A stretch of DNA of 64,000 bases, from the NCBI GenBank assembly GCA_015179125.1, contig WHVA01000016.1, positions 434,001 to 498,000 of the forward strand. Direction: 5' to 3'. The notes below the pieces were generated by a model that was not told the origin of the DNA, made no database searches, and saw only the letters and a program-made list of their open reading frames with translations. A program made the position numbers and the translations under genes. This DNA is from Gautieria morchelliformis. Lineage: Eukaryota; Basidiomycota; Agaricomycetes; Gomphales; Gomphaceae. Shown in pieces: positions 45,956 to 58,056 of this stretch (positions are counted from its first letter, which is position 1; every line of letters begins with the position of its first letter).

Positions 45956-46002
45956 GAATCGCCGGTTGGGCAGGTTCCTGGCGTTATGTCCTTACCGTTC
46001 GG

Positions 46003-46012
46003 CCTTTATACC
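46003..46012 (-). promoter_or_regulatory. TATA box of C4
   Basis: Minus-strand GGTATAAAGG, conserved with the other composites. Confidence 0.5.
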
Positions 46013-46434
46013 GTGCGCGCGTGTCGTGCACGGACCACACTCGCGTATGCGCGCTCTGGTCGCGAACGGGTCACGTGACCGCTGCGCAGCGTTCTATGCT
46101 CACGGCTGCGCCGCTCGCCGCTGACCTAATTTGGAACGCAAACGGTCACGTGACCATGCTGCGCAGCGTTCTTGGCTCGCGGCTGCGCCGCTCGCGCGCT
46201 CCGCTGACAAACTAATGACCAAGCATTGGTCAGCATTGGTCAGCGCGCCCACAACCTCCCACCGTGCTACTTTCACCTATAGGAACTAGGTGGGTACCCG
46301 CGCTTCGCGCGGGGGTGTAGGTCAAACGCATCAGTAAGGTCAAGTGCATTGGGGAAAATAAAAGTAACCAATTTGCATCAAGTAAAATCAAGTAACACAC
46401 ATAAACCATATGAAGAGAAGTGGATATAAAAAAA

Positions 46435-49400
46435 TCAAGGAGCTCTAAGTAATACATCTTTATATACAATGTTGGTTGTGTCCAAACCCTCCTCAAGCAA
46501 GACCTTCACTCTGTTCCAGTTGGTCCCTCTTGATACACCAACATACAACTGACCATGTCCAAACACTGGATATCTCAGGTCCAGCCCAACCGTACCCAAA
46601 GACTGTCCCTGAGACTTGTTGATAGTCATTGCAAATGCCAAACGCACTGGAAACTGCCTCCTTTTCAGCACAAATGGCAACTCTCCCTCTGATGGCTTAA
46701 TGATGATCCTGGGGATGAAAGCAATATTTCCTGCACATGGACCTGAGATGATCCTGACCTCCAACACTCTAATGCTTATCCTCACCAACCGCAACCTTGT
46801 CCCATTGCATAGTCCTTGCTTCTGATCCAAATTGCGCAACAGCATCAGAGGCACTCCAGGCTTGACTTCCAAGCGAGCAGGAGGAAGACAGCCCATCTCT
46901 ATGGAATTCAGATACTCCACAGGATACCGATCTGCATCGTCAGATTCTTCAATGGAATTTGCACAGTGCAAGACCTGAGCATCACCTGGAAACTCCCTAA
47001 ACACCATGGAATTGATCTCATTGACCTCAGTGTTTCTGGCACAGAGGATGGCACGCTCCAAAAAGTATTTGTCCTGGGCAGGGACTTGATTGCCAATGCC
47101 AGGGTATATTTCCTGGATCAGATCTTCAATTCCAGGGCCACAAACCATGTGAGGAGGGAGTGAGAACATATGATCTAGTGGGAGATCCTTTCCCTGGCCC
47201 ACATTCTGCAGCCATTCTGCAAACCTGGCTCTGTCAGGGTCATTTCTCACCCGCATGTTCTCTGTCAGATGGAGGACCTTGATCTTTGGCCACAGATATG
47301 ACTTCTGAAGGGTAGCTCCCACGATATCCTCCTTGGAGCCTTTAGGGACAATTGGGAGAGTCTGCTGAAAGTCACCTCCAAAGGCGACTGTGATGCCACC
47401 AAAGGGTCTATCAGGCTGGTCAAGGAAATCCCTCAGTGTCCTGTCAATGGCCTCTATGGCATGGCGATGCTGCATTGCAGCCTCATCCCAGATGAGGAGA
47501 CTGGCCTGTCTCAGCATGTCAGCCTTGTCAGAGTTCTTTTTGATGGAGGAGAAAGAGCGCTCATGGACAGGAATGGGAATTCCAAGCATGCTATGAGAGG
47601 TTGTACCCTTAGTGAGGATAAGTGCAGCCATTGCAGATGAGGCTACTGCAATCACAATGAGGCTCTCCGCTCTACAGGAGTGGATTAGAGTGTTCCATGT
47701 GAATGATTTCCCGGCGCCACCTGAGCCAGTGACAAAAAACATTTGTCCATCAGGTTTCCCATGAGCATCTCTGGTCAGTGCCGACCGTAATATCTGATCA
47801 TGCGCCGACCTTTGCCCCTCATTCAGCTTAGGAACCTCCTCATCAGCCTTTTCCCTCTCTTCAACAGCATCATAGTCCCTTTGCTCAGCTATGAACCTGT
47901 TTCCAATGAGGGCCTCCCACTCGCCTGCCACCCGAGGCATATCATCAAAGCTGCTCAAGGACATTCCACCCTGCTGGAGGATTTTTTCCAAGAGAAAGAG
48001 GCCAAAATCATAAACCTGATCGTCCTGTGGATCCTGAATGCCATGTCTGATTTGGAGCTGATGTCTGAGATCATCACATATGTGCTCCCTGAAGCCATCC
48101 CATAGTCTGCCGGGGCCCGATGGATTGCAATGGCCAAGGATGGTGGCAAAGAGATGTCTGAGCTGAGCACCTGTTTTCATGCCACTGGCTTCCTGGAGAC
48201 ACAACCTCAACTCCTGATCATCATCCAGAAGTCCCCTTGCACGACAGGCCTCCTTGTAAGTAGCATATTGTATGCCATCCACCGACCTAAGCTCCTCAAA
48301 GGATCTAGCCCCCTTGACCACTGTGAGGAGAGTCCGCACAAAAAATCTCTCTCCTGATCTAGGGTTTGCAAAGTGAAGGCGACCGATGCTATAACCTCCT
48401 TGGCGTGGTGTCCATACCTTGTCCTGTGAGTGCCAGGTAAAATGCTCAGGAAACTCCACATAGAGCAGATCACGTGCTTCAGGGTAGATATCATTGGCCT
48501 CAAAGTAAGCCATGAGCGGTGTCTTTTTTGCCTCAGCCCTTTCCAGGATGTTGTCCACATCCTGGTCGGGATCAAAGATGATTGTGTGGTGGTCCTTTTC
48601 ATGGACTGGCAGTGCCATGACTGCAGGCACCTGGGTGTGGATTTCCCGCTCCAGCAACCTCCAACAGGCCTCATGAGCACTGACATAGCGGGCGTCCAGG
48701 TACTGCTTAATTTCATCCTGGGTGCGACCAAACTCCATGGTGGTCCGATCATGGCCCTTGTAGAGATACTTGTGGATATACTTGATACACCTCACATTGA
48801 TGGTGAGTTCAGGGTTGATGTGACACCAGAATTTGAGCAAGAGCAGAGCAGAGTATGGCACAACCCATCTGTTGTCCAGCATGTCACCTCTGACATTGTG
48901 CAGCCTTCCATCATTGCGACGACAATATTTTGGATATCCATCCTCATTCAGACTGGTTTCCTCACAGAATGGCTTTGGGAAGTTTTTCTTGCACTTGCCA
49001 TTTTCCATGCAGGGTGCGTTTGGTTTCATTTGTCCACAGGGACCATGTGTCATCAGCTCACAGACCAACCGGTAGAGGACAGGATGAGTCTCTGGATCAG
49101 GGAACTCTGCCGAAATCATTGAATCCACCTCATGTGGATGTCTGATCTTGGAATCTCGTTCAAACCAGATAAGAATATGCATGTGTGGGAGTCCCCTTTT
49201 CTGGAATTCAATGGTGTGGACGCGAGCGACGGTTTCCCCAAAAATCTTTTCCTTGACGATCAAGTCAATGAGGTATTTCTTTTTGAGCTGGAACACCCGC
49301 GACACCAGGTCAGGCCTGTCCTGAGGAGATTGTCCAGGCAACAATGCATCCAATACCTCCTGCCAGTTGGGATTGGCAGTCATGGTAATAAAGAGATCTG

Positions 49401-51782
49401 CCACACCATGCTTCCTTGAAATGGCCAGAGAGTTCTGCAGGTTTTCCTGCATGTCCCGTGTCCCCCCTGAAATGTGGCAGGCAGAATGGATCTTGCGCCC
49501 AAGTTGTTTGGATCTCTGTCATTGTCATTGCGATGAAAGGCATCCATCATCTGGTTATACATCTCAGCACGGAGAGTGTGTTGATTTGTCCTGATCCACC
49601 ACAGCCTGCTTTGCTCTGCAGCGGCCCAAGAGTCTACAATGTACTGCTGGAATAATTTGCCAGCGCGCAGGAGTGTTGTAGGTTCTTCTGTTCTCTGGAA
49701 GAGACGATAGGAATGGAACTGAATTTGAGTGACACGCCCACTTCGCTCACGCCCGTCTGGTAATTGGCGATAGCGAATACCAGGTTGCCACCCCAACTCT
49801 CCCCTGGGAAAGAGCAAGACATAGTGAAGAGAGGCATAGTTTGGATTCATATCGGATACCCTTTTAAAACGTCCACCTTTGAGCTGGACAATAATATCCC
49901 TAGGTTCAGGGATGATGCCATCTCCAGGAAGAACCACCGCAATCTCATCCGCAGTAGGGATATTATACCTCCTAGGATCCCTGTGTTCCCTGTACGTGAG
50001 CCTAGCCCGGATCTCACCATTCTGTCCCTGAGCTCTGAGCCTCTCGGCCGCTTGTCTATATATGGGAACATGAGGATTGCATAAGAGGAGCATTTCCTGC
50101 AAGTCTCCCATGATAGTTGGAGACAGACCTGGGTTACGGGTGTTCCTCTGTGCCAAAGCCAATGCTGGATCATATATATAAAGTTGGGCATACTGTATCC
50201 GCCTCCCAGGGTTAGGGATGAGAGAGCCATGAATATGATACAGTTCGCCCTGCAGCTTGAGGACATATGGACCACGACCCTCCCGAAGCAAATCTAGATC
50301 AAACTCGGCTCCCAAGGAAGTGAATGCAAATGCAGCATTGTACTGCCTGATGTTCTGGCGAAACTGTTTGGCCTCAGGGTCCTGGCCCTCTAAGAGCCGT
50401 CTCAATGGCTGAGGGAGCACTGGCAGCTCTGGAAGCTGCACCTTTCCTTCCATACAGCAATCACCAAATCTGGGCCGCCGATTTGAGGATCTCTGCAGGC
50501 GTTCTGCCATCCAGTGTAATGCTCCACAGTCAGGGCAGGGAATAACCATGGGACCCAGATCATGACGCTGCACATCTGCCTCAATTATTCTAGAGCGACC
50601 AAGTGGAACAGGAGGAGGAGGTCGCTGAGGACGCTGCCGAGGTACAGGGAGTGGCTGAGGAGGCGAGGAGGTGCAGGAGTGGCTGAAGAGGCTGTGGAGG
50701 TGCAGGGAGTGGCTGAGGAGGCTGAGGAGGAGCAGGGAGTGGCTGAGGAGGCTGGGAGGAGCAGGGAGTGGCTGAGGAGGCTGAGGAGGTGCAGGCAGTC
50801 GCTGAAGAGGCCGCAGAAGTGCAGGGAGTAGCCGAGGCATTGGTCTTACTGCATTAGCCTGAGCCCGCAATGCTGCGACCGCTGCAGAACCTACTACAGG
50901 AGGTCTAGGAGCTGGTTGTAAAGGTGCCTGCCTGGGTCTTCCCAAGGGCTGTGCTGGGATAGGCTGTATACCAGCAGCGTGAGCATGCAAATCTGCCACC
51001 GCTGTAGAGCCTACTGCCAAATGTCCAATTCCAGCCGCCTGAGCACGCAACTGAGCAATTGCTGCAGAACTACTACAGGAGGTCTAGGAGCTGGTTGTAA
51101 AGGTGCCTGCCTGTGTCTTCCCAAGGGCTGTGCTGGGATAGGCTGTAACCCAGCAGCATGAGCACGCAAATCTGCCACCGCTGTAGAGCCTACTACAGGT
51201 TGTCCAATTCCAGCTGCCTGAGCACGCAACTGAGCAATTGCTGCAGAACCTGCTACAGGAGCTGGCTGTCCAGCGTCAGGCCTATTTCTTCTGAGGGGCT
51301 GTAATCGTGGGATAGCTGCTAACTGTGCATGAAGGGCTGCCACCTGCTCTCCAGGACTGGGATCAGGTGGATATGATGGCCCGCAAGCGTAGGAGGGCGC
51401 AATGGAGCTGGCTGTACAGGGTCTGGCCTATGTCCTCTCAGGGGCTGCCATGGTGTGATAACTGCTAACTGAGCACGAAGGGCTGCCACCTGCTCTGTAG
51501 GACTGGGATCAGGAGCAAGTGATGCCCCGCAGGCATTGGTGGACGTGATGGCCCTGCCACAGGTTGTTGAAAAGGATCGGCTGCACTGCTTCTAGAAGGA
51601 GGGTGAGGGATGGCAAAAGGCGGTGGTGGAGGGGGTGGCTGGTTCTGAGCTCCAGTATGTGCTCTCCGACGCGCTCTCCGATGACTGGGTGGTGTCATCA
51701 CCTCCTGCCCCTCCCTCGCACTTTCACGCACCCGCCGACGGTTGCTCTCTGGGGTAGATGGATCCCTGAGAAATGCAGGCAT
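46435..51782 (-). pseudogene. Helitron Rep/PIF1-like helicase (A4), Rep and helicase domains in one long frame
   Basis: The longest frame in the window, 1005 codons (46435-49452), holds the whole Rep and helicase. Rep has HMH at about residues 90-92 and tyrosines at about 225 and 229 in YIHKYLYKG. The PIF1-like helicase has Walker A GSGGAGKS at about 576-583, Walker B LLIWDEAAM at about 652-660, GGDFQQTLP at about 692-700 and YVGVSRGT at about 970-977. The N-terminal part is out of frame because a C7 run near 49465 is C6 here; further single-base losses lie near 50668, 51070, 51382 and 51524. The N-terminal PCPDCGALHW motif lies in the 556-codon frame at 49380-51050. Role as in A1. Confidence 0.92.
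50881..51250 (-). repeat. two 180-bp repeats in the A4 N-terminal region
   Basis: Same 60-aa unit as in A1 but two copies rather than three. Confidence 0.8.
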
Positions 51783-51822
51783 AAGAGTAGAGAGAGAATA
51801 AAGATATCAATATCAGACTTAC
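51766..51822 (-). promoter_or_regulatory. conserved 57-nt intron splitting the start codon (A4)
   Basis: Same donor (GCGAT then GTAAGT) and acceptor (TTTCTCAG then GGATCC) as in A1. Confidence 0.75.
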
Positions 51823-51939
51823 ATCGCAAGCAGAATAAGGCAAACTCAGGGAAAACAGGCTGTGCGGGTATCTCAGACGGATTGCAAAGCCACTGATCCT
51901 AATATAAATACTGCAAACAGCAGATACAGTTACAAAAAC

Positions 51940-52515
51940 TTACCAGAAAGGGGATAATACCCAGGTAGGGTATGCAGTAGTGACAGGACAAATGCACTTG
52001 AAAAGTGCCTACAAAATGCCAAAAAAGCAAAGTTATAGCAAATAACAACATAATAAGCATCAAGAAAAGGCAGATACAATACCATAACACTCACCAGAAA
52101 CAGCCAGGTAGCAGGTGCAGCAGTGACAGGACAAATGTCACTTGAAAAGTCCTAAAAAAGGCCAAAAAAGCGAAATTATAGCAAAAAGAACATAATAAGC
52201 ATCAAGAAAAGGCAGGTACAATAGCATAGCACTCACCAGAAACAGCCAGATAGCAGGTGCAGCAGTGACAGGACAAATATCACTTGAGCAGTGCCTAAAA
52301 AAAGCCAAAAAAGCGAAATTATAGCAAAAAAGAACATAATAAGCATCAAGAAAAGGCAGATACAATAGCATAACACTCACCAGAAACAGCCAGGTAGCAG
52401 GTGCAGCAGTGACAGGACAAATGTCACTTGAAAAGTGCCTAAAAAAGGCCAAAAAAGCGAAATTATAAATAACAACATAAAAAGGCAGTTTCAGTAGCAT
52501 CAAACTCACCAGAAA
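51940..52515 (-). repeat. tandem mini-exon/intron leader of A4
   Basis: Same 144-bp family as in A1, with donors (plus-strand CTCACC or CTTACC) near 51940, 52090, 52230, 52376 and 52507. Fewer units than A1, showing that unit number changes freely. Confidence 0.72.
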
Positions 52516-52943
52516 GAACCTAGATAGGAAGTTAATAGAAGAGATGCAGGTGGTGGGAGGGATGGGATGGGATGGGATGATGGTAGAAGGAGGGCAGAGG
52601 GGACCGGCTGCGCAGCGTCTGCCAGGTCACCAGCGCTGTACCGGCAAGGTCTGCGCTGGGCCTGGGCCTAGGCTCGCGGCTGCGCCGCTCGCTCCGCTGA
52701 CCTAATTATTACGTAAATTATTTGTAATATTATTAGTCAGCCTCGACGCCCACAACCCACTGAGCGCGTTTAACTCTTAGACTAGGTGGATACCCGCGCT
52801 TCGCGCGGGGGTGCAAGTCAAACGCCTCGGCAAGGTCAAACACATCAGTAAGTCTAATGCATCGGTAAGTCTAACATATCAGTAAGGTCAAGTGCATTGG
52901 GGAAAATCAAAGTAATCAATTTGCATCAAGTAGATATCAGAAA

Positions 52944-55900
52944 TCAAGGAGCTCTAAGTAATACATCTTTATATACAATGTTGGTTGTGTTCAAACCCTC
53001 CTCAAGCAAGACCTTCACTTTGTTCCAGCTTGTTCCCCTTGAAACACCAACATACAACTGACCATGTCCAAACACTGGATATCTCAGGTCCAGCCCAACC
53101 GTACCCAAAGACTGTCCCTGAGACTTGTTGATGGTCATTGCAAATGCCACACGCACTGGAAACTGTCTCCTCTGCAGCACAAATGGTAATTCTCCCTCTG
53201 ATGGTGAAATAGTGATCCTGGGGATGAAAGCAGTATTTCCTGCACGTGGACCTGAGATGATCCTGACCTCCAACACTCTATTCCTCATCCTCACCAACCG
53301 CAACCTTGTCCCATTGCATAGTCCTTGCTTCTTATCCAAATTGCGCAACATCATCAGAGGCACTCCAGGCTTGACTTCCAAGTGAGCAGGAGGAAGACTG
53401 CCCATCTCTATGGAATTCAGATACTCCACAGGATACTGCTCTGCAAAGTCGGTTTCCTTGACAGAATCTGCACAGTGGAAGACCTGAGCATCACCTGGAA
53501 ACTGCCTCAACACCATGGAATTGATCTCATTGACCTCAATATTTCTGGGACAGAGGATGGCCCGCTCTAAAAAATAATTGTCCTGGGCAGGGATTGCATT
53601 GCCAATGCCAGGGTATATTTCCTGGATCAGCTCTGCAATTCCAGGGCCACAAACCATGTGAGGAGGGAGTGAGAAGGTATGATCTAGTGGGAGATCCTTT
53701 CCCTGACCCACATTCTGCAGCCATTCTGCAAACCTGGCTCTGTCAGGGTCATTTCTCACCCGCATGTTCTCTGTCAGATGGAGGACCTTGATCCTTGGCC
53801 ACAGATATGACTTCTGAAGGGTAGCTCCCACGATATCCTCCTTGGAGCCTTTGGGGATGATTGGGAGAGTCTGCTGAAAGTCACCTCCAAAGGCAACCGT
53901 GATGCCACCAAAGGGTCTGTCAGGCTGGTCAAGGAAATCCCTCAGTGTCCTGTCAATGGCCTCTATGGCATGGCGATGCTGCATTGCAGCCTCATCCCAA
54001 ATGATGAGCCTGGCCAGTCTCAGCATATCAGCCTGGTCAGAGTTCTTTTTGATGGAGGAGAGAGAGCCCTCATGGACAGGAATTGGAATCCCAAGCATGC
54101 TGTGAGAGGTTGTCCCATTAGTGAGGATAAGTGCAGCCATTGCAGATGAGGCTACAGCAAGCACAATGAGACTCTCCGCTCTACAGGAGTGGATTAGGGT
54201 GTTCCATGTGAATGATTTCCCAGCGCCCCCTGATCCAGTGACGAAAAACATTTGTCCATTAGGTTTCCCCTGAGCATCTATGTCCAGTGCCGACCGTAAT
54301 ATCTGATCATGCGCAGACCTTTGCCCCTCATTCAGCTTGGGAACCTCCTCATCAGCCATCTGCCTCTCTTGAACAGGGTCATAGTCCCTCTGCTCAGCTA
54401 TGAACCTGTTTCCAATCAGGACCTCCCACTCGCCTACCACCCGAGGCATATCTTTAAAGCTGCTCAAGGACATTCCATTACGCTGAAGGAGTTTATCCAA
54501 GAGAAAGAGGCCAAAATCATAGACCTGATCATCCCGTGGCTCCTGGATATTGTGTCTGACTTGGAGCCGATGTCTGAGATCATCACATATGTGCTCCTTG
54601 AAGCGTCCCATAGTCTGTCAGGCTGTGAGGGAATGCAATGACCAAGGATGGTGGCAAAGAGATGTCTGAGCTGAGCACCTGTTTTCATGCCACTGGCTTC
54701 CTGGAGACACAACCTCCACTCCTGATCATCCTCCAGAAGTCCCTGGCAAGACAGGCCTCCTTGTAAGTAGCACATTGTATGCCATCCACCGTCCTAAGCT
54801 CCTCAAAGGATCTGGCCCCCTTGACCACCGTGAGGAGAGTGCGCAAATAAAATCTCTCTCCTGATTTTGGGCTTGCAAAGTGAAGGCGTCCAATGCTATA
54901 TCCCCTTTGACGTGGTGTCCATACCCTTCCTCTTTTTGCCAGGTAAAATGCTCAGGAAATCCACATAGAGCACATCGCGTGCATGAGGGTAGGCAGCATT
55001 GGCCTCAAAGTAAGCCATGAGCGCTGTCTTTGACCCCTCAACCCTGTTCATGATGGTGAGCGGATCAGCATCAGGATTGAAAACGACTGATTGCTGGTCT
55101 TTTTTCATGGACTGGCAGTGCCATGACTGCAGGCACCTGGGTGTGGATTTCCCGCTCAGCAACCTCCAACAGGCCTCATGAGCACTGACATAGCGAGCGT
55201 CCAGGTACTTCTTTATCTCATCATGGTTGACACCAAACTCCATCGTGGTCCGATCGTGGCCCTTGTATAGATACTTGTGGATATACTTGACGCACCTCAC
55301 ACTGAAGGTGAATTCAAGGTTGATGTGACACCGGAGTTTGAGCAAGAGCAGAGCAGAGTATGGCACAACCCATCTGTTGTCCAGCATGTGACCTCTGACA
55401 TTGTGCAGCCTTCCATCATTGCGACGACGATATTTTGGATATCCATCTACATTCACAACGGTCTCCTCACAGAATGGCTTTGGGAAGCCTTTCTTGCACT
55501 TGCCATTTTCCATGCAGGGTGCATCTGGATTCATTTGTCCACAGGGACCATGTGTCATCAGCTCACAGACCAACTGGTAGAGGACAGGATGTGTCTCTGG
55601 ATCAGGGAACTCTGCTGAAATCATAGAATCCACCTCATTGGATGTTTGACCTTGGACTCCCTATCGAACCAGGTAAGCAGGTGCATGTGTGGGAGCCCCC
55701 TCTTCTGGAATTCAATAGTGTGAACGCGAGCGACGGTTTCTCCAAAGATCTTGTCCTTGACGATCAAGTCAATGAGGTATTTCTTTTTGAGGTGAAACAC
55801 CCGCGACACCAGGTCAGGTCTGTCCTGAGCAGTTTGTCCAGGGAGCAACTCGGCCACTATCTCATCCCACTTTGGATTGGCAGTCATGGTAATAAATAAA

Positions 55901-58018
55901 TCAGGGGGACCCTTCTTTGTTGCAATGGCCAGGGAGTTCTGGCAGTTTTGATTCATGTCCCGTGTACTTCCTTGAAATGTCGCAGGCAGAATGACTTTTA
56001 TGCCCAAGCTGTTTGCATCTCCAATGTCATTGTCCAAGCCTCCATATGAATCTACCATTTGGTTATACTGCTCCAGCACGCAGAGTGTGTTGATTGGCCC
56101 TGATCCACCTCAGTCTGCTTTGCTCTGCAGCAGCCCAGGAGTCTACAATGTACTGCTGGAACAATTTGCCACCACGCAGGAGTGTTGTAGGTTCTCTCCT
56201 CTCTGGAACAGACGATACGCATGGTACTGTATTTGGGTGACCTGTGTCCGTCTGTTTGGATTGGGATTGGCCTGCGGAGCACGCTCTGGCTCATGATAAG
56301 GAATACCTGGTTCCATCCCAACTCTCCCTTGGGAAAGAGCAAGACATAGTGCAGAGAGGCATAGTTTGCATTGGTATCCAATACCCTTCTGAAAGTCCAC
56401 CTCTGAGCTGGACAATAATATCCCTAGGTCAGGGTCGATGCCATCTCCAGGAAGAACAACTGCAATCTCATCTGCAGTTGGGACATTATATCTCCTAGGA
56501 TCCCTGTGTGCCCTGTATGTGAGCCTTGCCTGGATGTCACCATTCTGTTCTTGAGCTCTGAGCCTCTCAGCTGCCTTGTTTATATTGCGCACATGAGGAT
56601 TGCATAGCAGGAGCATTTCCTGCAAGTCTCCCATGATAGTTGGAGACAGACGCTCATTACGATTTTTTCTCTTTGCCAAAGCCAGTGCAGGATCATATAT
56701 GTAAAGCTGGGCATACTTTGGATCGTCTTCATTGTCAGGGAGGAGAGAGCCATGGAGATGATACAGTTCACCCTGTAGCTTGAGCACATATGGACCACGA
56801 CCCTCCCGAAGCAAATCTTGGTCAAAGTCGGCCCCCACAGAAGTGAATGCAAACGCAGCATTATACTGCCTGATATTCTGGCGAAATCCTTTTGCCTCAG
56901 GGTCCTGGCCTTCTAAAGCTGTTTCAATGGCTGAGGGGGCTCTGGCAGGTCTTCCAGCTGCACCTTTCCTTCCATACAGCAATCACCAAATCTGGGCCGC
57001 ACATTTGAGATTCTGCAGACGTTCTGCCCTCCAGTGTAATGCTCCACAGTCAGGGCAGGGAATAACCATGGGACCCAGAATCATGACGCTGCACATCTGC
57101 CTCAATTATTCTAGAGCGACCCAGTGGAAGAGGAGGAGGAGGTCGCTGAGGACGCTGCCGAGGACAGGAGCGGCTGAGGAGGTGCAGGAGCCTGAGGAGG
57201 TGCAAGCTGAGGAGGTGCAGGAGGCGGCTGAAGTGCGGAGAGGTGCAGGGAGCGGCTGAGGAGGTGCACGGGAAGTCGGGCTGAGGAGGTTCAGGGAGTG
57301 GCTGGGGAGGCTGGGAGGTGCAGGGAGCAGCTGAGGAGGTGCAGGGAGTCGCTGAAGAGGCCGCAAAAGGCAGGGAGTAGCGGAGCATTGGTCTTATTGC
57401 ATGGCCTGAGCACCAATGCTGCCACTCCTGCAGAACCTACTACAGGAGGATTAGGCGCTGGTTCTACCGCTTCCCAATTGCTGCATATGCAGACTGCTCA
57501 GCAGCCTGAGCACGCAACTGTGCCAATTCCTGCTGAACCAACCACAGGAAGATTGGAAGCGTGGCGTATTAGGCTCCTGCCTGTATCTTCTCAAGGGGCT
57601 GTGGCTGGCTCCTCAGCCTGAGCATCGCAACTGTGCATCCTGCAGAACCACCCAGGAAGATTAGGAGGTGCCTGTATCGGCTCTGCCTGTATCTATCTCA
57701 AGGGCTGTGCTGCTGGATTGCTGCTAAGCTGAGCACGAAGGGCTGCCACCTGCTGTCCAGGACTGGGATCAGCAGGACGTGATGGCCCAGCACAGGTTGT
57801 TGAAAGGATCAGCCACTTGCTTCTAGGAGGAGGGTGAGGGATGGCAAAAGGCGGTGGTGGAGGGGGTGGCTGGTCCTGAGCTCTGGCAGCAGCCAGCAAG
57901 GCACGCGCTCTCCGATCAGTGGGCGAATCATATGACCCTCCTGCTCCTCCCTCGCCCTTTCACGCTCCTGCTGACGATTTCTCTCTGGAGTAGATGGATC
58001 CCTGAGAAATGCAGGCAT
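52944..58018 (-). pseudogene. Helitron Rep/PIF1-like helicase (A5), broken
   Basis: The helicase is intact in a 555-codon frame at 52944-54611 (GSGGAGKS, LIIWDEAAM, GGDFQQTLP, YVGVSRGT). The Rep domain lies in two frames (HMH with GLPHMHLLTWF near 55690; YIHKYLYKG near 55270). Further upstream the frame is broken many times, mostly by one-base losses (for example near 54605, 54744, 54930, 55157, 55640, 56313, 56393 and 56430), with dense indels from 57100 to 57720. Substitutions against A2 are few, so the indel load is out of proportion and may partly reflect sequencing error. Confidence 0.88.
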
Positions 58019-58056
58019 AAGCTTAGAGGAACAATCAAGCTACCAATTCAACTTAC
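58002..58056 (-). promoter_or_regulatory. conserved intron splitting the start codon (A5), 55 nt
   Basis: GCAAAT then GTAAGT; TTTCTCAG then GGATCC. Two nt shorter than in the other four copies, in a stretch with many small losses. Confidence 0.68.

Larger units (their letters stand above)
42555..46285 (-). mobile_element. Helitron C4, composite
   Basis: Near-identical to C2 from end to end, including the nested solo LTR, the decayed inner terminus (44051) and the TTCCTATAGGTGAAAG 5' terminus at 46285. It differs mainly in homopolymer lengths and in a shorter microsatellite. It abuts A4 as C2 abuts A3. Confidence 0.88.
46286..52781 (-). mobile_element. Helitron A4, long Rep/helicase element
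   Basis: Perfect 3' hairpin and CTAG at 46286, subterminal repeats, Rep/helicase gene 46435-51782, conserved intron, 144-bp mini-exon leader (about five units). The 5' terminus TCTAAGAGTTAAACGCG at 52781 abuts A5. It is a mosaic: both ends are like A1, the middle of the gene like A3. Confidence 0.92.
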
